Shown here piece by piece: positions 34,376 through 42,280 of a stretch of DNA of 62,096 nucleotides. A program made the translations under genes and the position numbers. The notes beneath the pieces were generated by a model, which searched no databases, was not told the DNA's origin, and worked only from the letters and a program-made list of their open reading frames with translations. How positions within the stretch are numbered: position 1 is the first letter of the stretch; every line of letters starts with the position of its first letter. The stretch spans positions 1-62,096 of the forward strand of contig JALFUO010000045.1 in assembly GCA_022784065.1 (NCBI GenBank), written 5' to 3'. The stretch comes from Bacteroidales bacterium. GTDB lineage: Bacteria; Bacteroidota; Bacteroidia; Bacteroidales; Bacteroidaceae.

Positions 34376-35889
34376 AACATCAAGGATCTCCAAATTTCGC
34401 TGACAGAGGGCGAGGCGGAGGTAGAAGGGGTTTGCGGCTTGCGCTGCTTGAGCTCTAAGGCGCGCTTGCTCACATTGGCACGCAGGATGTCGGAGAGTTC
34501 GCCGAAAGTAACGTAACCCGAGGTATATTGCAGCGATTTGAGCAGGTAGTAGGTGAAGAGGCCGTGTCCCTGTTCCTGATACCCCTGCGCCGTTTCATTG
34601 CCCTGCGCGGCAGAGAACACGATGACGTTGCCAGAAGTGAGCGTGCCTTCCTCTGCGGCGATTTCCACGCCGCGCTCACCCTCGTTCACGCTTCGGTTGT
34701 CGCGGTCGATGCCGCTGAAGCAGGCGTCAAGGAATACGCAGGTCTGGCTGAAAGCCAAGTCGCCGATGCGGGCATAGAAGTCGTCGAGCGCAATGCCGTT
34801 AGCCGGCTTCGTGCCGCGCACGTCGGTGGGGAGGAGATATGCCTTGTTCTTCTGGCTCACGTCGGGCACACCGTGCCCGGCATAATAAACGATAAGTTTC
34901 TTGCTGTCGCGATTGGGTATCGATTCGAGCCAGGGGAGTTCATCTTCAAGGATAATCTGCTTGGTGGCGTCTTCGCAAATATGGATGTGTTCGGCGGGCA
35001 GGCCAAGCGTCTGCTCGCAGTACTGGCGGAACACGCGGGCATCGTGTATAGCATAAGGTACCTGCGGCACGAAGCGGTAGTTTTCGTTGCCAATAATGAG
35101 GGCGTAGGTGTCGCGCTTCACGTAGATATTGCTCGGGATAATGCTGTCTACCTCGGAGGTGATGTAGTCGTAGTCGGCGAGGGCGTTAGAGTTGCCGCCC
35201 TTGCGATAGCGTTCGATGGCGTCTTTGGAGAAGCCGTAGGTGTGGCCGTTGCGCGAGTTGATTTGAATGGGCAGGCGGCGCACCTCGTCGTTGTAGAGCG
35301 TGTGGCGCACCTTTCCGTCCACCCTTATTTCGGAGGCGAAGACGTAGCGGCCGAGGGTAGCGGTGGGGCTAACCTCAATGGAGCGGACGCTGCTACAGTT
35401 TAAGAAGGCCTGGTCCTGCACGTGGCACTGGTCGGGCACTTTCACGGAGGTGAGTGAGCGGCAGTTGGCAAAGGCTATGGTGCCGATGCTTTTGAGTTGT
35501 TTGGGCAGAGAGATATTCACGAGGCGTTCACAGTCCATGAATGCGCCCCAGCCGATTTTGTTGCAAACGTTGTCGTCGAAGATGACTTCCGTGAGGACGC
35601 GGCAGCCGGCAAAGGCGCACGAACCGATGTTTTCTATGCCGCGACCCACGCGCACGGCCTGCACGTTGAGTTTTTTCTTTATCCACGGCGCGAGGTGCTT
35701 CTGCGCGTCGTAGTTGTCCATAATGGCCGTGAAGCCTTTGGTGTTGGTATTTGTGAGCGTGAGTGTTTTGCCATCGAAGGTCCACGCTACGTCTTTGCCG
35801 CACTTACCATCGGTTGTGATGTAATCCTGTGCGGAGAGGCCGGTCGCACCGAGCAACGCGGCAATGAGGAGTGCAAATATCTTTTTCAT
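34372..35889 (-). CDS. Exported caspase-like (C14) peptidase with BspA-type LRR
   Basis: 505 residues. Sec signal 1-20. Residues about 25-75 are a small beta region (TFDGKTLTLTNTNTKG); 80-190 are BspA/TpLRR leucine-rich repeats (IGSCAFAGCRVLTEV, IGWGAFMDCERLVNI, IGTIAFANCRSLTSV). The caspase fold spans about 258-495: YALIIGNENY, catalytic His339 in YYAGHG and catalytic Cys390 in FLDACFSG, both present. A periplasmic or surface location for a caspase-like protease is unusual. It is the last gene of a six-gene operon with a CHASE2 sensor. P1 specificity and substrate unknown; C14 members usually cut after Arg/Lys or Asp. Confidence 0.9.
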   Translation of the reverse strand: MKKIFALLIAALLGATGLSAQDYITTDGKCGKDVAWTFDGKTLTLTNTNTKGFTAIMDNYDAQKHLAPWIKKKLNVQAVRVGRGIENIGSCAFAGCRVLTEVIFDDNVCNKIGWGAFMDCERLVNISLPKQLKSIGTIAFANCRSLTSVKVPDQCHVQDQAFLNCSSVRSIEVSPTATLGRYVFASEIRVDGKVRHTLYNDEVRRLPIQINSRNGHTYGFSKDAIERYRKGGNSNALADYDYITSEVDSIIPSNIYVKRDTYALIIGNENYRFVPQVPYAIHDARVFRQYCEQTLGLPAEHIHICEDATKQIILEDELPWLESIPNRDSKKLIVYYAGHGVPDVSQKNKAYLLPTDVRGTKPANGIALDDFYARIGDLAFSQTCVFLDACFSGIDRDNRSVNEGERGVEIAAEEGTLTSGNVIVFSAAQGNETAQGYQEQGHGLFTYYLLKSLQYTSGYVTFGELSDILRANVSKRALELKQRKPQTPSTSASPSVSEIWRSLMF

Positions 35890-35913
35890 GATTTCAGTAA
35901 ACGGGTTTTAATT

Positions 35914-36882
35914 TTACCAAAAGAAGGTGAGGCCGATGCGGCTGCTGGTGGCGTTAAACTTTTCTTTCTGCGAACCGAAGATTTTTGTCTCAACCGATTT
36001 GTGCTTCCAGTCGCCTTTTGTGATTTCGTAGGAGATACCGATGAATTTCCAGTTGATGCGGAAGCCGAGTTGCGTGTAGAGGCCGTGCGCCCACGTGATA
36101 AGGCTACTGCTGTTCACCTTGTCGTAAGCTGTTTGTGCCGCTGTGCCATTGTAGGCAGGATCGTTGATGTCGCCCGCCTCTGCCTCTGGGTCGTTGACGT
36201 CTTTGTCCTTGTCGCTGCTGCGAAACATGATGTCGAAGCGATAGCCGAGGGCGAAATAGGCTTGTAGGCGCAGGTGTGCCAGTCCTTTGCTTTTCAAGGC
36301 GGTGAAAGGCGCAACGGTGATTGAGGGACCGATGTGCATGCCATAGGAGATGTCGTACATTTCCAGTCCCCAGGGCGAATAATAGATGAGGTTTTTCGTG
36401 TCGGAGCCGTCTTTTACGATACTGCTGTTGTAAGCAAAGTCGGGCATCTGCTTGTAGTGGTTCACCGAAAGGTTGAGCGGCGAGAACTCGAGTCCGAACG
36501 CCACGGTGTTGGCAATAGGCTTTTTGTGCAGGCGGAAGGTGTTGGCGCTTTGCAGTGAGAAGCCCCAATCGCTCTCAAATTTGTAGCTTTTCACATTGTA
36601 GGCGTCTTCCTTTGCCTCGTAGAAAGGCACTTTTCTGGCTGTCAGTCTTGATGTGTTGTAGCTCACGGAAAAGGTTTTCTTGCGCTTCCACACTTGCTGG
36701 AGGTTTTCGCGGTTGTAGTTTTTGCTATAAACCTCCTGCTGCATCTTTAAGATGTCGGCGAGTGACACCACGTTGGCTGTGTCTTCCTCGTAATCGAGAA
36801 GCTGCTGTTTGTTCTCGTCGATTTGTGCCGCGGCGGTCAGTGCGAAGAGCAAGGCCGCCAGCAGGGTTAGTTGTTTTTTCAT
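35914..36882 (-). CDS. Predicted outer-membrane beta-barrel protein
   Basis: 322 residues with a Sec signal peptide (TLLAALLFALTAAAQ). The mature part shows many alternating amphipathic strands (WGFSLQSANTFRL, NTVAFGLEFSPLNLSVNHY, GPSITVAPFTAL, HGLYTQLGFRINWKFIGISYEITKG) and ends with an aromatic residue after SSRIGLTFFW, as barrels assembled by BAM do. No family recognised. An N-terminal stretch of about 80 residues precedes the strands. It lies 24 bases upstream of the caspase gene and 12 bases after the DUF4384-like gene. It may anchor the system in the outer membrane. Confidence 0.75.
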   Translation of the reverse strand: MKKQLTLLAALLFALTAAAQIDENKQQLLDYEEDTANVVSLADILKMQQEVYSKNYNRENLQQVWKRKKTFSVSYNTSRLTARKVPFYEAKEDAYNVKSYKFESDWGFSLQSANTFRLHKKPIANTVAFGLEFSPLNLSVNHYKQMPDFAYNSSIVKDGSDTKNLIYYSPWGLEMYDISYGMHIGPSITVAPFTALKSKGLAHLRLQAYFALGYRFDIMFRSSDKDKDVNDPEAEAGDINDPAYNGTAAQTAYDKVNSSSLITWAHGLYTQLGFRINWKFIGISYEITKGDWKHKSVETKIFGSQKEKFNATSSRIGLTFFW

Positions 36883-36894
36883 TGTGATTAGGTA

Positions 36895-37782
36895 TTATTG
36901 TTTGTTATATATTTTAATCCATTTGTTGCGGTCTACCACCATATCGTCGTCCTGCTGCTTGAGGCGTTTGAGCCACGCCTCGAAGTCGTCGATGCTCAAC
37001 GAGTTGGGGTGCCGGCGGTCTCCGGTGATTTCGTTGCACTTGGTGAACTTGTTGGGCGAGAAAATTAGCACCACCTGATCCATTTCGAGCGGCATGCTCG
37101 TGGTAAGGCAATAGGGAATGGCGCGGGGGTCGGACTCTTTGTCGAAGAAGATGTAGTCTTTGCCGCCCATCACCTCGTGCCGCCCCATGACGTTGTGCTT
37201 GTAGGGCAGGAGGCAGGAGGCTTCCTTGTTGGTGCTGTCGAGCAGATAAATGGCGAGGAAGCCCGACACGGGTGCGCGGAATTTGATGTAAATCCTTTCT
37301 TTATGCCTGAACTCGTCGCTTTCGTCGCTGTCGGCCGTACCGCCGCAGAGCACTTTCCAGTCCAGTTCTATGGCGGCGCTTGTAATGGGCCGCGCCATAC
37401 CCCATACTTCTGCCGTGAAGACGATGCGCTCGCCGTCGGAGTCGTATTTCACCACCGGCTCTTTCGTGTCTTCCACCCACTCAGCCTTTGCGCTCAGCGT
37501 GGTTTCTTCCACGAAGTTGGAGATGTCCGTGCCGTTCACCGTGCCTTCCACGATGTTGGTCGTAGACGAGAGGCTTTCGCCAAAGGCTTCCTTAATGGCC
37601 TCGTAGCGGGCGCGTTTGACGCACTCGCGCTTGGCTTCGATGAGCGTCATATTGTCGTTTTCGGAGAGTATCAGCGTAGCCTTGCCGTGCACTTTACGCG
37701 GTTTTGTGTCCTTATCGGCGTAAGCGGCGGCAGTGGCAGTAAGGAGCAATATATATATAAATGTATAGAGTCGGCGCATCAT
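36895..37782 (-). CDS. Exported DUF4384-like protein
   Basis: 295 residues with a signal peptide (YIYILLLTATAAAYA). Residues about 30-140 look like the LPP20/FlgT-type fold: EAKRECVKRARYEAIKEAFGESL then a strand-rich part. Residues about 165-255 (KERIYIKFRAPVSGFLAIYLLD ... CLLPY ... YIFFDKES) match the DUF4384 pattern, which recurs beside or fused to bacterial caspases. The start overlaps the stop of the upstream gene (ATGA), showing translational coupling. Function unknown. Confidence 0.75.
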   Translation of the reverse strand: MMRRLYTFIYILLLTATAAAYADKDTKPRKVHGKATLILSENDNMTLIEAKRECVKRARYEAIKEAFGESLSSTTNIVEGTVNGTDISNFVEETTLSAKAEWVEDTKEPVVKYDSDGERIVFTAEVWGMARPITSAAIELDWKVLCGGTADSDESDEFRHKERIYIKFRAPVSGFLAIYLLDSTNKEASCLLPYKHNVMGRHEVMGGKDYIFFDKESDPRAIPYCLTTSMPLEMDQVVLIFSPNKFTKCNEITGDRRHPNSLSIDDFEAWLKRLKQQDDDMVVDRNKWIKIYNKQ

Positions 37783-39725
37783 AGCGGTATCAGTGTTACG
37801 TTGGTGTTATCTATCTGAGGCATTTCCATACCCACACGTGCATTGATATAGGTAGGGTCGCAGAGGGAGTAGTCTTTGCCGTTGAGTGAGTAGCACACGC
37901 CGGTCGGCGTTTGGGCAAAGCGCACGGCGGCGGCGAGGTGTCCGGGATAGTAAATCAGCGCGCAGTCCAGCCCAAGCAGGTCGCGCACGAGGCGGGTGAA
38001 GAGAATGGCGCGGTCTTCGCAGTCGCAGAAGGGATAGTAGAGACTTTCCTCGGCAAAGAACACGCGGTCGCCGCCCCACACCTTATCGTCGTACTCATAT
38101 TCCAGCCCGGTCTGCACGAGGTTGAGCAGCCGCTCCACAGCTTCCAACTCGCCCAAGCCTTTGAGGCGTTCGCGCAGGGCAGGATACACCTGTTCTTTCA
38201 CCGCCTCGTTCATGGGCGTGTTGGCATACATCACCCAGCGCGAAGTAACGTCTTGATTGACGATAGAGGCGGGGTAAGAGTCGTAGAAGTCGATGAGGTT
38301 CTTATTCACCTGCACTTTGCATTCGAGACCGTCGTAGCGGTGCGAGGCAATGGTCCGCTCATCCGCTGGGGCGGTTTCGGCAAAGGCGGGACTTTGGGGG
38401 ATGAAGAGCGAAAGACTTTGCTCCTTGGGGAAAGAGGCACGGCAGATGCTGAGGTTGCCGCCTACGTCCTCGAGGGGATAGAAGCGTTCGCCGTCCACAA
38501 TGACCGACTCCTTGTCGTAAATGAAATGGCGCGAGGCCACGAGCAGGTAAATCCTGTCGGCCACGCTGCCGAAGCGCACTTTATAGCCCGACTGATAGTA
38601 GAGATAACCTGCCAAGAGGGCGGCCTCGTTGGTCTGCGCGCCGCAGAATTGGTCGGCAATGGTCTGCACGAGGAGCAGATACGCCCAGTCGCAGAGCTTG
38701 CGGTTCTTGCGTATTTGCAGGCAGTCGTAGAGCAGGTTGTCGTAGTCGCCGCCGGAGAAATATTCCAAGGCATCGGCCACGCGGTCGGGCGAGATTTCGC
38801 CAAGGTTGATGCGCTGGTCTTCGCCGAGGTGCACGCGCAGCTCCGTTCCGAAGAAAGTGACGGGCATGTTTTGGTATTCTTTGTCCTCCTCACCGATGGG
38901 CAGGGGCTTTATCTTAAAGGGCGGCATCACCTTGGGGGCAACGCGCTCGGGGTCGGCGGGCACGAGGTTCACTTTTTGCGGCAGGCGTTTCACAGGCGCC
39001 TTGCCGATCGCTATGGTCTGCCGCGCCGTGTCACTGCACACCACGGGTTTCACCCGCAGCTCCTGCGGCCGCCGCACGGGCGGTTCCATGCCAAACTCTG
39101 CCCACGCCTCGCGCACGAAGGCGAGATATTCGCGGTTGCACTTTTCGCGGAAGTCGTCGAACTCCTTATTGGCCTGTTTCTTGAATTTCTGAAACTCTTC
39201 TTCAAAGGGGTTTTTCTTCTTGCCCGGCTTCTGGGCTGCTGCCACGGAGTCGCGCTCGCGCGTCACGCAGGCAAAGTCGCTGTAACGCTGCTTGGACACG
39301 AGCCCTTTCTTGGTCATTTGTTTCTTGACATACTGCACATAGCCCAGCGACAGGGCGGCGATGCTGTTGTTCTTGTTCTCGCTCAGCACCTTGACCGTTC
39401 CCTTTCCGGCTTTCTTGATGGTGATGCGGCGGGCGTTCTTTTCGTCGAGCAACTCCACCTTGCCGGCATAGGGCACATTGATCACGTCGCCCCACTCCAC
39501 CGCCGCGTTCATCACGAGCGGCTGCGCCTTGCCGTCCTTATAGCGCACCACGTCGCCTACCACGTGATAGGCAATAAGTTTCTGCGCCAGGGCCGTGCCG
39601 GCAAACGTCATAGCCAAGCAGGCGAGGCATACATATTTAATTTTAATGGAAGCCTTGCGGATAAATGGGCGGGCGTTTTGCAGAACGCCCCTACCCCATT
39701 CTGCGCATATATAGAAGTTTCTCAT
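37779..39725 (-). CDS. Exported protein with FecR-like N-terminus and transglutaminase-like C-terminus
   Basis: 648 residues. After a signal segment ending FAGTALAQ (48), residues 50-115 read as a FecR-like beta fold (YHVVGDVVRYKDG ... VEWGDVINVPYAGKVELLD). A charged coiled-coil-like linker (170-210) follows. Residues 360-425 resemble a degenerate papain-like half (NEAALLAGYLYYQSGYKVRFG). The C-terminal part has an intact transglutaminase triad: Cys569 in DCEDRAILF, His596 in PGHLAAAV, Asp623 in CDPTY. The first 25 codons are partly MITE repeat, yet the ATG overlaps the CHASE2 stop (ATGA), which supports this start; a non-ATG start nearer the signal peptide is the alternative. Confidence 0.82.
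   Translation of the reverse strand: MRNFYICAEWGRGVLQNARPFIRKASIKIKYVCLACLAMTFAGTALAQKLIAYHVVGDVVRYKDGKAQPLVMNAAVEWGDVINVPYAGKVELLDEKNARRITIKKAGKGTVKVLSENKNNSIAALSLGYVQYVKKQMTKKGLVSKQRYSDFACVTRERDSVAAAQKPGKKKNPFEEEFQKFKKQANKEFDDFREKCNREYLAFVREAWAEFGMEPPVRRPQELRVKPVVCSDTARQTIAIGKAPVKRLPQKVNLVPADPERVAPKVMPPFKIKPLPIGEEDKEYQNMPVTFFGTELRVHLGEDQRINLGEISPDRVADALEYFSGGDYDNLLYDCLQIRKNRKLCDWAYLLLVQTIADQFCGAQTNEAALLAGYLYYQSGYKVRFGSVADRIYLLVASRHFIYDKESVIVDGERFYPLEDVGGNLSICRASFPKEQSLSLFIPQSPAFAETAPADERTIASHRYDGLECKVQVNKNLIDFYDSYPASIVNQDVTSRWVMYANTPMNEAVKEQVYPALRERLKGLGELEAVERLLNLVQTGLEYEYDDKVWGGDRVFFAEESLYYPFCDCEDRAILFTRLVRDLLGLDCALIYYPGHLAAAVRFAQTPTGVCYSLNGKDYSLCDPTYINARVGMEMPQIDNTNVTLIPL
39671..39694. 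repeat. MITE-like repeat end inside a coding start
   Basis: GGGCGTTTTGCAGAACGCCC followed by CTAC, a single family palindrome located within the first 20 codons of the transglutaminase-like gene. Confidence 0.75.
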
Positions 39726-41020
39726 TTCTCTTTATTATGCTTTATACGTTGTTGCATTCTCTTACACCGTGGCCCGCATGCCTCTTTCCCTTCTTTGATT
39801 TTGCGCACCACGAAATTGAAGAAGCGGTGAATATAGCCTGTTTCGTGCTGCTCGCGCAGTGCCAACACGTAGTTTTTCAGGGCGGTGTACATGCTGCGCG
39901 AGGTGCCGAGGAAGGTAATCACTGTGAGTGCCCACGCGAGGTTGAAGCTGATGTAGAACTGCTTGAACACGATGTAAGAGATGCCGAGGAACACGGAGGT
40001 GAAGAGGAAGGTGAGCACCGTGAGGAAATATGTGGAGCCCACGATGTACTTCACGAACACGCTCTTCGAGGCCTGCGTGCGCCCGAGGTAGCCCGACTGC
40101 AACACCTCCACCAGGAAGATGACCAGCAGCGAGATGACGCAAAGCAACACAAAGGGCACATTGTACACCTCGTTGCGGTCGATGATGCTTTGCAGGGCGT
40201 ATGCCCAGATGTTCACGCCCGCCATGCGTCCGTGGGGCGTCCAGTGCATATCACTGCCCTCGTACATCGCGCCGTAGAGCACGATTTGCCCCTCTATCAG
40301 CTCGGGATGCTGCTTCACCTCCTCGGGTCGCAACACGCGGAAGCAGGTGGGGGAGAAATTGATGTTCACCTCGTCGGTGCGGTCGCCGAGCACGTCCTCG
40401 CCGGCATACTTGTTGATGATTTGCCGCGCGAACGAAGGGTAATTCTGCCCCTCGTAACGCTCTGCGAGCGACACTTTGCGCTTCATGTTGTCGTAAAGAG
40501 CGCGGGGCATATTGCTCGCTCCCTCGGTGATGGGCAGCACGTCATAGAAAAAAGAGTGCACAGCCGTGGTCCAGCCGCGCTCCTCGTTTTTCCAGTCATA
40601 GAACTTCATGGCGAACACAATATTATCATAGGTCTCCGCCACGTGTATGAGGGAGTCATTGCCGCCGATGTCGCCGCGCTCGCCCTCAAAGCACACGTCG
40701 ACACCCACCACCGTGGGGCGGCAGGCTTCAATGTCTAATAAAGTCTGGGCCATTTCGGCGCGCGTCTGCTGCTCGGTAATGTCTACAATGGTGATGACGC
40801 GGCTTGTGTCTGCGCTGCTCGTCTCCTTTTGTATCTCGTAGTAAATATCTGTAAAGGAAAACTCACTGACGGCGCGGCGGATAGGGTCGAGCGGCTTGGC
40901 CTTCACCGCAATCAGGGCGAAGAAGCCGGTGATGGCAATCGCAAGAAAAGTCACTCCCAAATGCTTTCTCAGATCCGTCTTGGGAGGCTGCACGCTATTA
41001 TGGTCGCTTGCGTTATTCAT
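39722..41020 (-). CDS. CHASE2-domain membrane sensor without output domain
   Basis: 432 residues. TM1 at 21-40, a periplasmic CHASE2 domain about 50-285 (VITIVDITEQ, VVGVDVCFEGERG, IVLYGAMYEGSDMHWTPHG, AGVNIWAYALQ), then three helices at about 288-306, 322-346 and 348-372. CHASE2 proteins normally continue into a kinase, cyclase, caspase or HTH module; here only a basic 58-residue cytoplasmic tail rich in Lys/Arg follows. Its stop overlaps the next start (ATGA). The signal is therefore likely passed to the separately encoded periplasmic partners or an unlinked cytoplasmic protein. Confidence 0.88.
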   Translation of the reverse strand: MNNASDHNSVQPPKTDLRKHLGVTFLAIAITGFFALIAVKAKPLDPIRRAVSEFSFTDIYYEIQKETSSADTSRVITIVDITEQQTRAEMAQTLLDIEACRPTVVGVDVCFEGERGDIGGNDSLIHVAETYDNIVFAMKFYDWKNEERGWTTAVHSFFYDVLPITEGASNMPRALYDNMKRKVSLAERYEGQNYPSFARQIINKYAGEDVLGDRTDEVNINFSPTCFRVLRPEEVKQHPELIEGQIVLYGAMYEGSDMHWTPHGRMAGVNIWAYALQSIIDRNEVYNVPFVLLCVISLLVIFLVEVLQSGYLGRTQASKSVFVKYIVGSTYFLTVLTFLFTSVFLGISYIVFKQFYISFNLAWALTVITFLGTSRSMYTALKNYVLALREQHETGYIHRFFNFVVRKIKEGKEACGPRCKRMQQRIKHNKEK

Positions 41021-41041
41021 GGCAGGCAGGCACAGATGCTG

Positions 41042-41716
41042 TTACTCTGCTCCGTCGAGCAATTTCTCGAGTTTCGCTTTCAGTTCTTTTTCTTCCTCGC
41101 CAAAGAGTTTGAGGATTTCTGCCTTGGCACGGCCGCCGTCGCAGCTCACGGCGATTTGCACTTCTGCCTTGCCGTCTTTCTCTCTATATATCTCCATGAT
41201 AGCGTCGGTGCGTCCGAGGCTCTGCTGCACCATCGCCTTGCTTGTCTCCACGGTCTTGGCAATGGTCTCAGCCTCTCCGCCGGTGAGTTCCGTGGTGCTC
41301 TCGGTGCTTTCGGTCAGGGCTGCAATTTCTACCGCCATGGTCGAGGCCACGTCTACGCGGGCACGGGCAAGGGCTTGCTTGCGTGCCATGCCGGGCGTGG
41401 CGGCTACCGACGAGCCGCGCCCCACAATGTATTTCGGGAATTTGCCGGCGAGCGCATATTGTCTGAAACGCACTTCGGACAACTGCTGTGCCAAATCTGT
41501 CGTTCCCGGCATGGGTTTCCAGCCCTCGCGTGCCAACGCCTTGGCATCTTTGCGGGCATTCTTCGTCACCCGGGCTTTAAGGTCGGCCTCGGTCAGATTT
41601 TGCAGGTTCTTGCGCTCTGCAATTACGGTTTCCTGTTCTTCCAAATTGCTCTGTGCATAGAGGCTACCGCCCCCAAACGGGATAAAAAATAAAATCAGAG
41701 GGACAATCCGTTTCAT
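41042..41716 (-). CDS. Exported LPP20-like protein, first gene of caspase/CHASE2 operon
   Basis: 224 residues with signal peptide (PLILFFIPFGGGSLYAQ) but no lipobox Cys. The central part GMARKQALARARVDVASTMAVEIAALTESTES fits the LPP20-type repeat of small Ala-rich helices, followed by EIYREKDGKAEVQIAVSCDGGRA. A charged C-terminal helix (LFGEEEKELKAKLEKLL) may be a coiled coil. It lies 21 bases upstream of the CHASE2 gene and directly after the operon promoter. Function unknown. Confidence 0.75.
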   Translation of the reverse strand: MKRIVPLILFFIPFGGGSLYAQSNLEEQETVIAERKNLQNLTEADLKARVTKNARKDAKALAREGWKPMPGTTDLAQQLSEVRFRQYALAGKFPKYIVGRGSSVAATPGMARKQALARARVDVASTMAVEIAALTESTESTTELTGGEAETIAKTVETSKAMVQQSLGRTDAIMEIYREKDGKAEVQIAVSCDGGRAKAEILKLFGEEEKELKAKLEKLLDGAE

Positions 41717-41756
41717 GATTACAAAATAATTAAGAATATAACGTCTGCAAATGTAT

Positions 41757-41784
41757 GCAAATTTATTTAATGAAACAACACAAA
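41757..41784 (-). promoter_or_regulatory. Putative promoter of the caspase/CHASE2 operon
   Basis: On the minus strand TAAATTTGC (41757-41765) with TTTG (41781-41784), spacing 15 bases, somewhat short for the Bacteroidetes consensus. The first gene starts 40 bases downstream. It is the only candidate I see for six genes. Confidence 0.45.
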
Positions 41785-41965
41785 ACTTAATAATTTGTCA
41801 TTTGCTGCCTTTACGATGAATCATAACGCAGCCCGCTTATTTCTGTCCCGCTGCTGTGCCGCCTATCTGCTATGGCTGTCCGCGCGGCCTGCACGGCAAA
41901 TATCCATTTTAAGCGAGATATTTTTTACTAAGCCCAAGCAATTTTTCGCTTTCTGCGCAGACAGA

Positions 41966-42139
41966 TTTTCCTTTCTGCCAAGAAAAGTTTGTTACAAAGT
42001 TTCTAATACATGTTACAAACTTTGTAACGCGTGTTAGCAAGTTTGTAATACATGTTACAAAGTTTGTAACAAAAACTTTCTTATAGGAAAGGAAAAATTT
42101 TCAAGGAGAAAGAAGAAAATGTCTTGGCAGAAAGGAAAA
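41966..42139. repeat. Palindrome array (4 x 17 bp, 21-bp period) within inverted repeat, copy 2
   Basis: Four 17-bp palindromes at 41991, 42012, 42033 and 42054, exactly 21 bp apart, with the same GTTAGCAAG variant in the third unit as copy 1. The array is flanked by a perfect 17-bp inverted repeat TTTTCCTTTCTGCCAAG (41966-41982) and its complement (42123-42139). Located between the caspase/CHASE2 operon and dapB, again a divergent interval. AATTTTCAAGGAG follows both copies. Confidence 0.88.
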
Positions 42140-42229
42140 ATTTTCAAGGAGCAACGAAAAATCATCTTGGCAGGAAGCGAAAACGGCCACGTTGGATACT
42201 TCGAGGGCGCTTATATGAAAAAGAATTTA

Positions 42230-42238
42230 TAACTTTGC
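42230..42238 (+). promoter_or_regulatory. Putative -7 box of dapB
   Basis: TAACTTTGC, 43 bases upstream of the dapB start, a perfect Bacteroidetes -7 match. No clear -33. Confidence 0.5.
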
Positions 42239-42280
42239 CTCGTTATCCTATATATAATATATTGTATACCCTCAAAGAAG

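Noticed and set aside
41795-42037. 80-aa plus-strand ORF upstream of dapB
   Set aside because: Runs into the palindrome array, has no domain, and covers the divergent promoter region.
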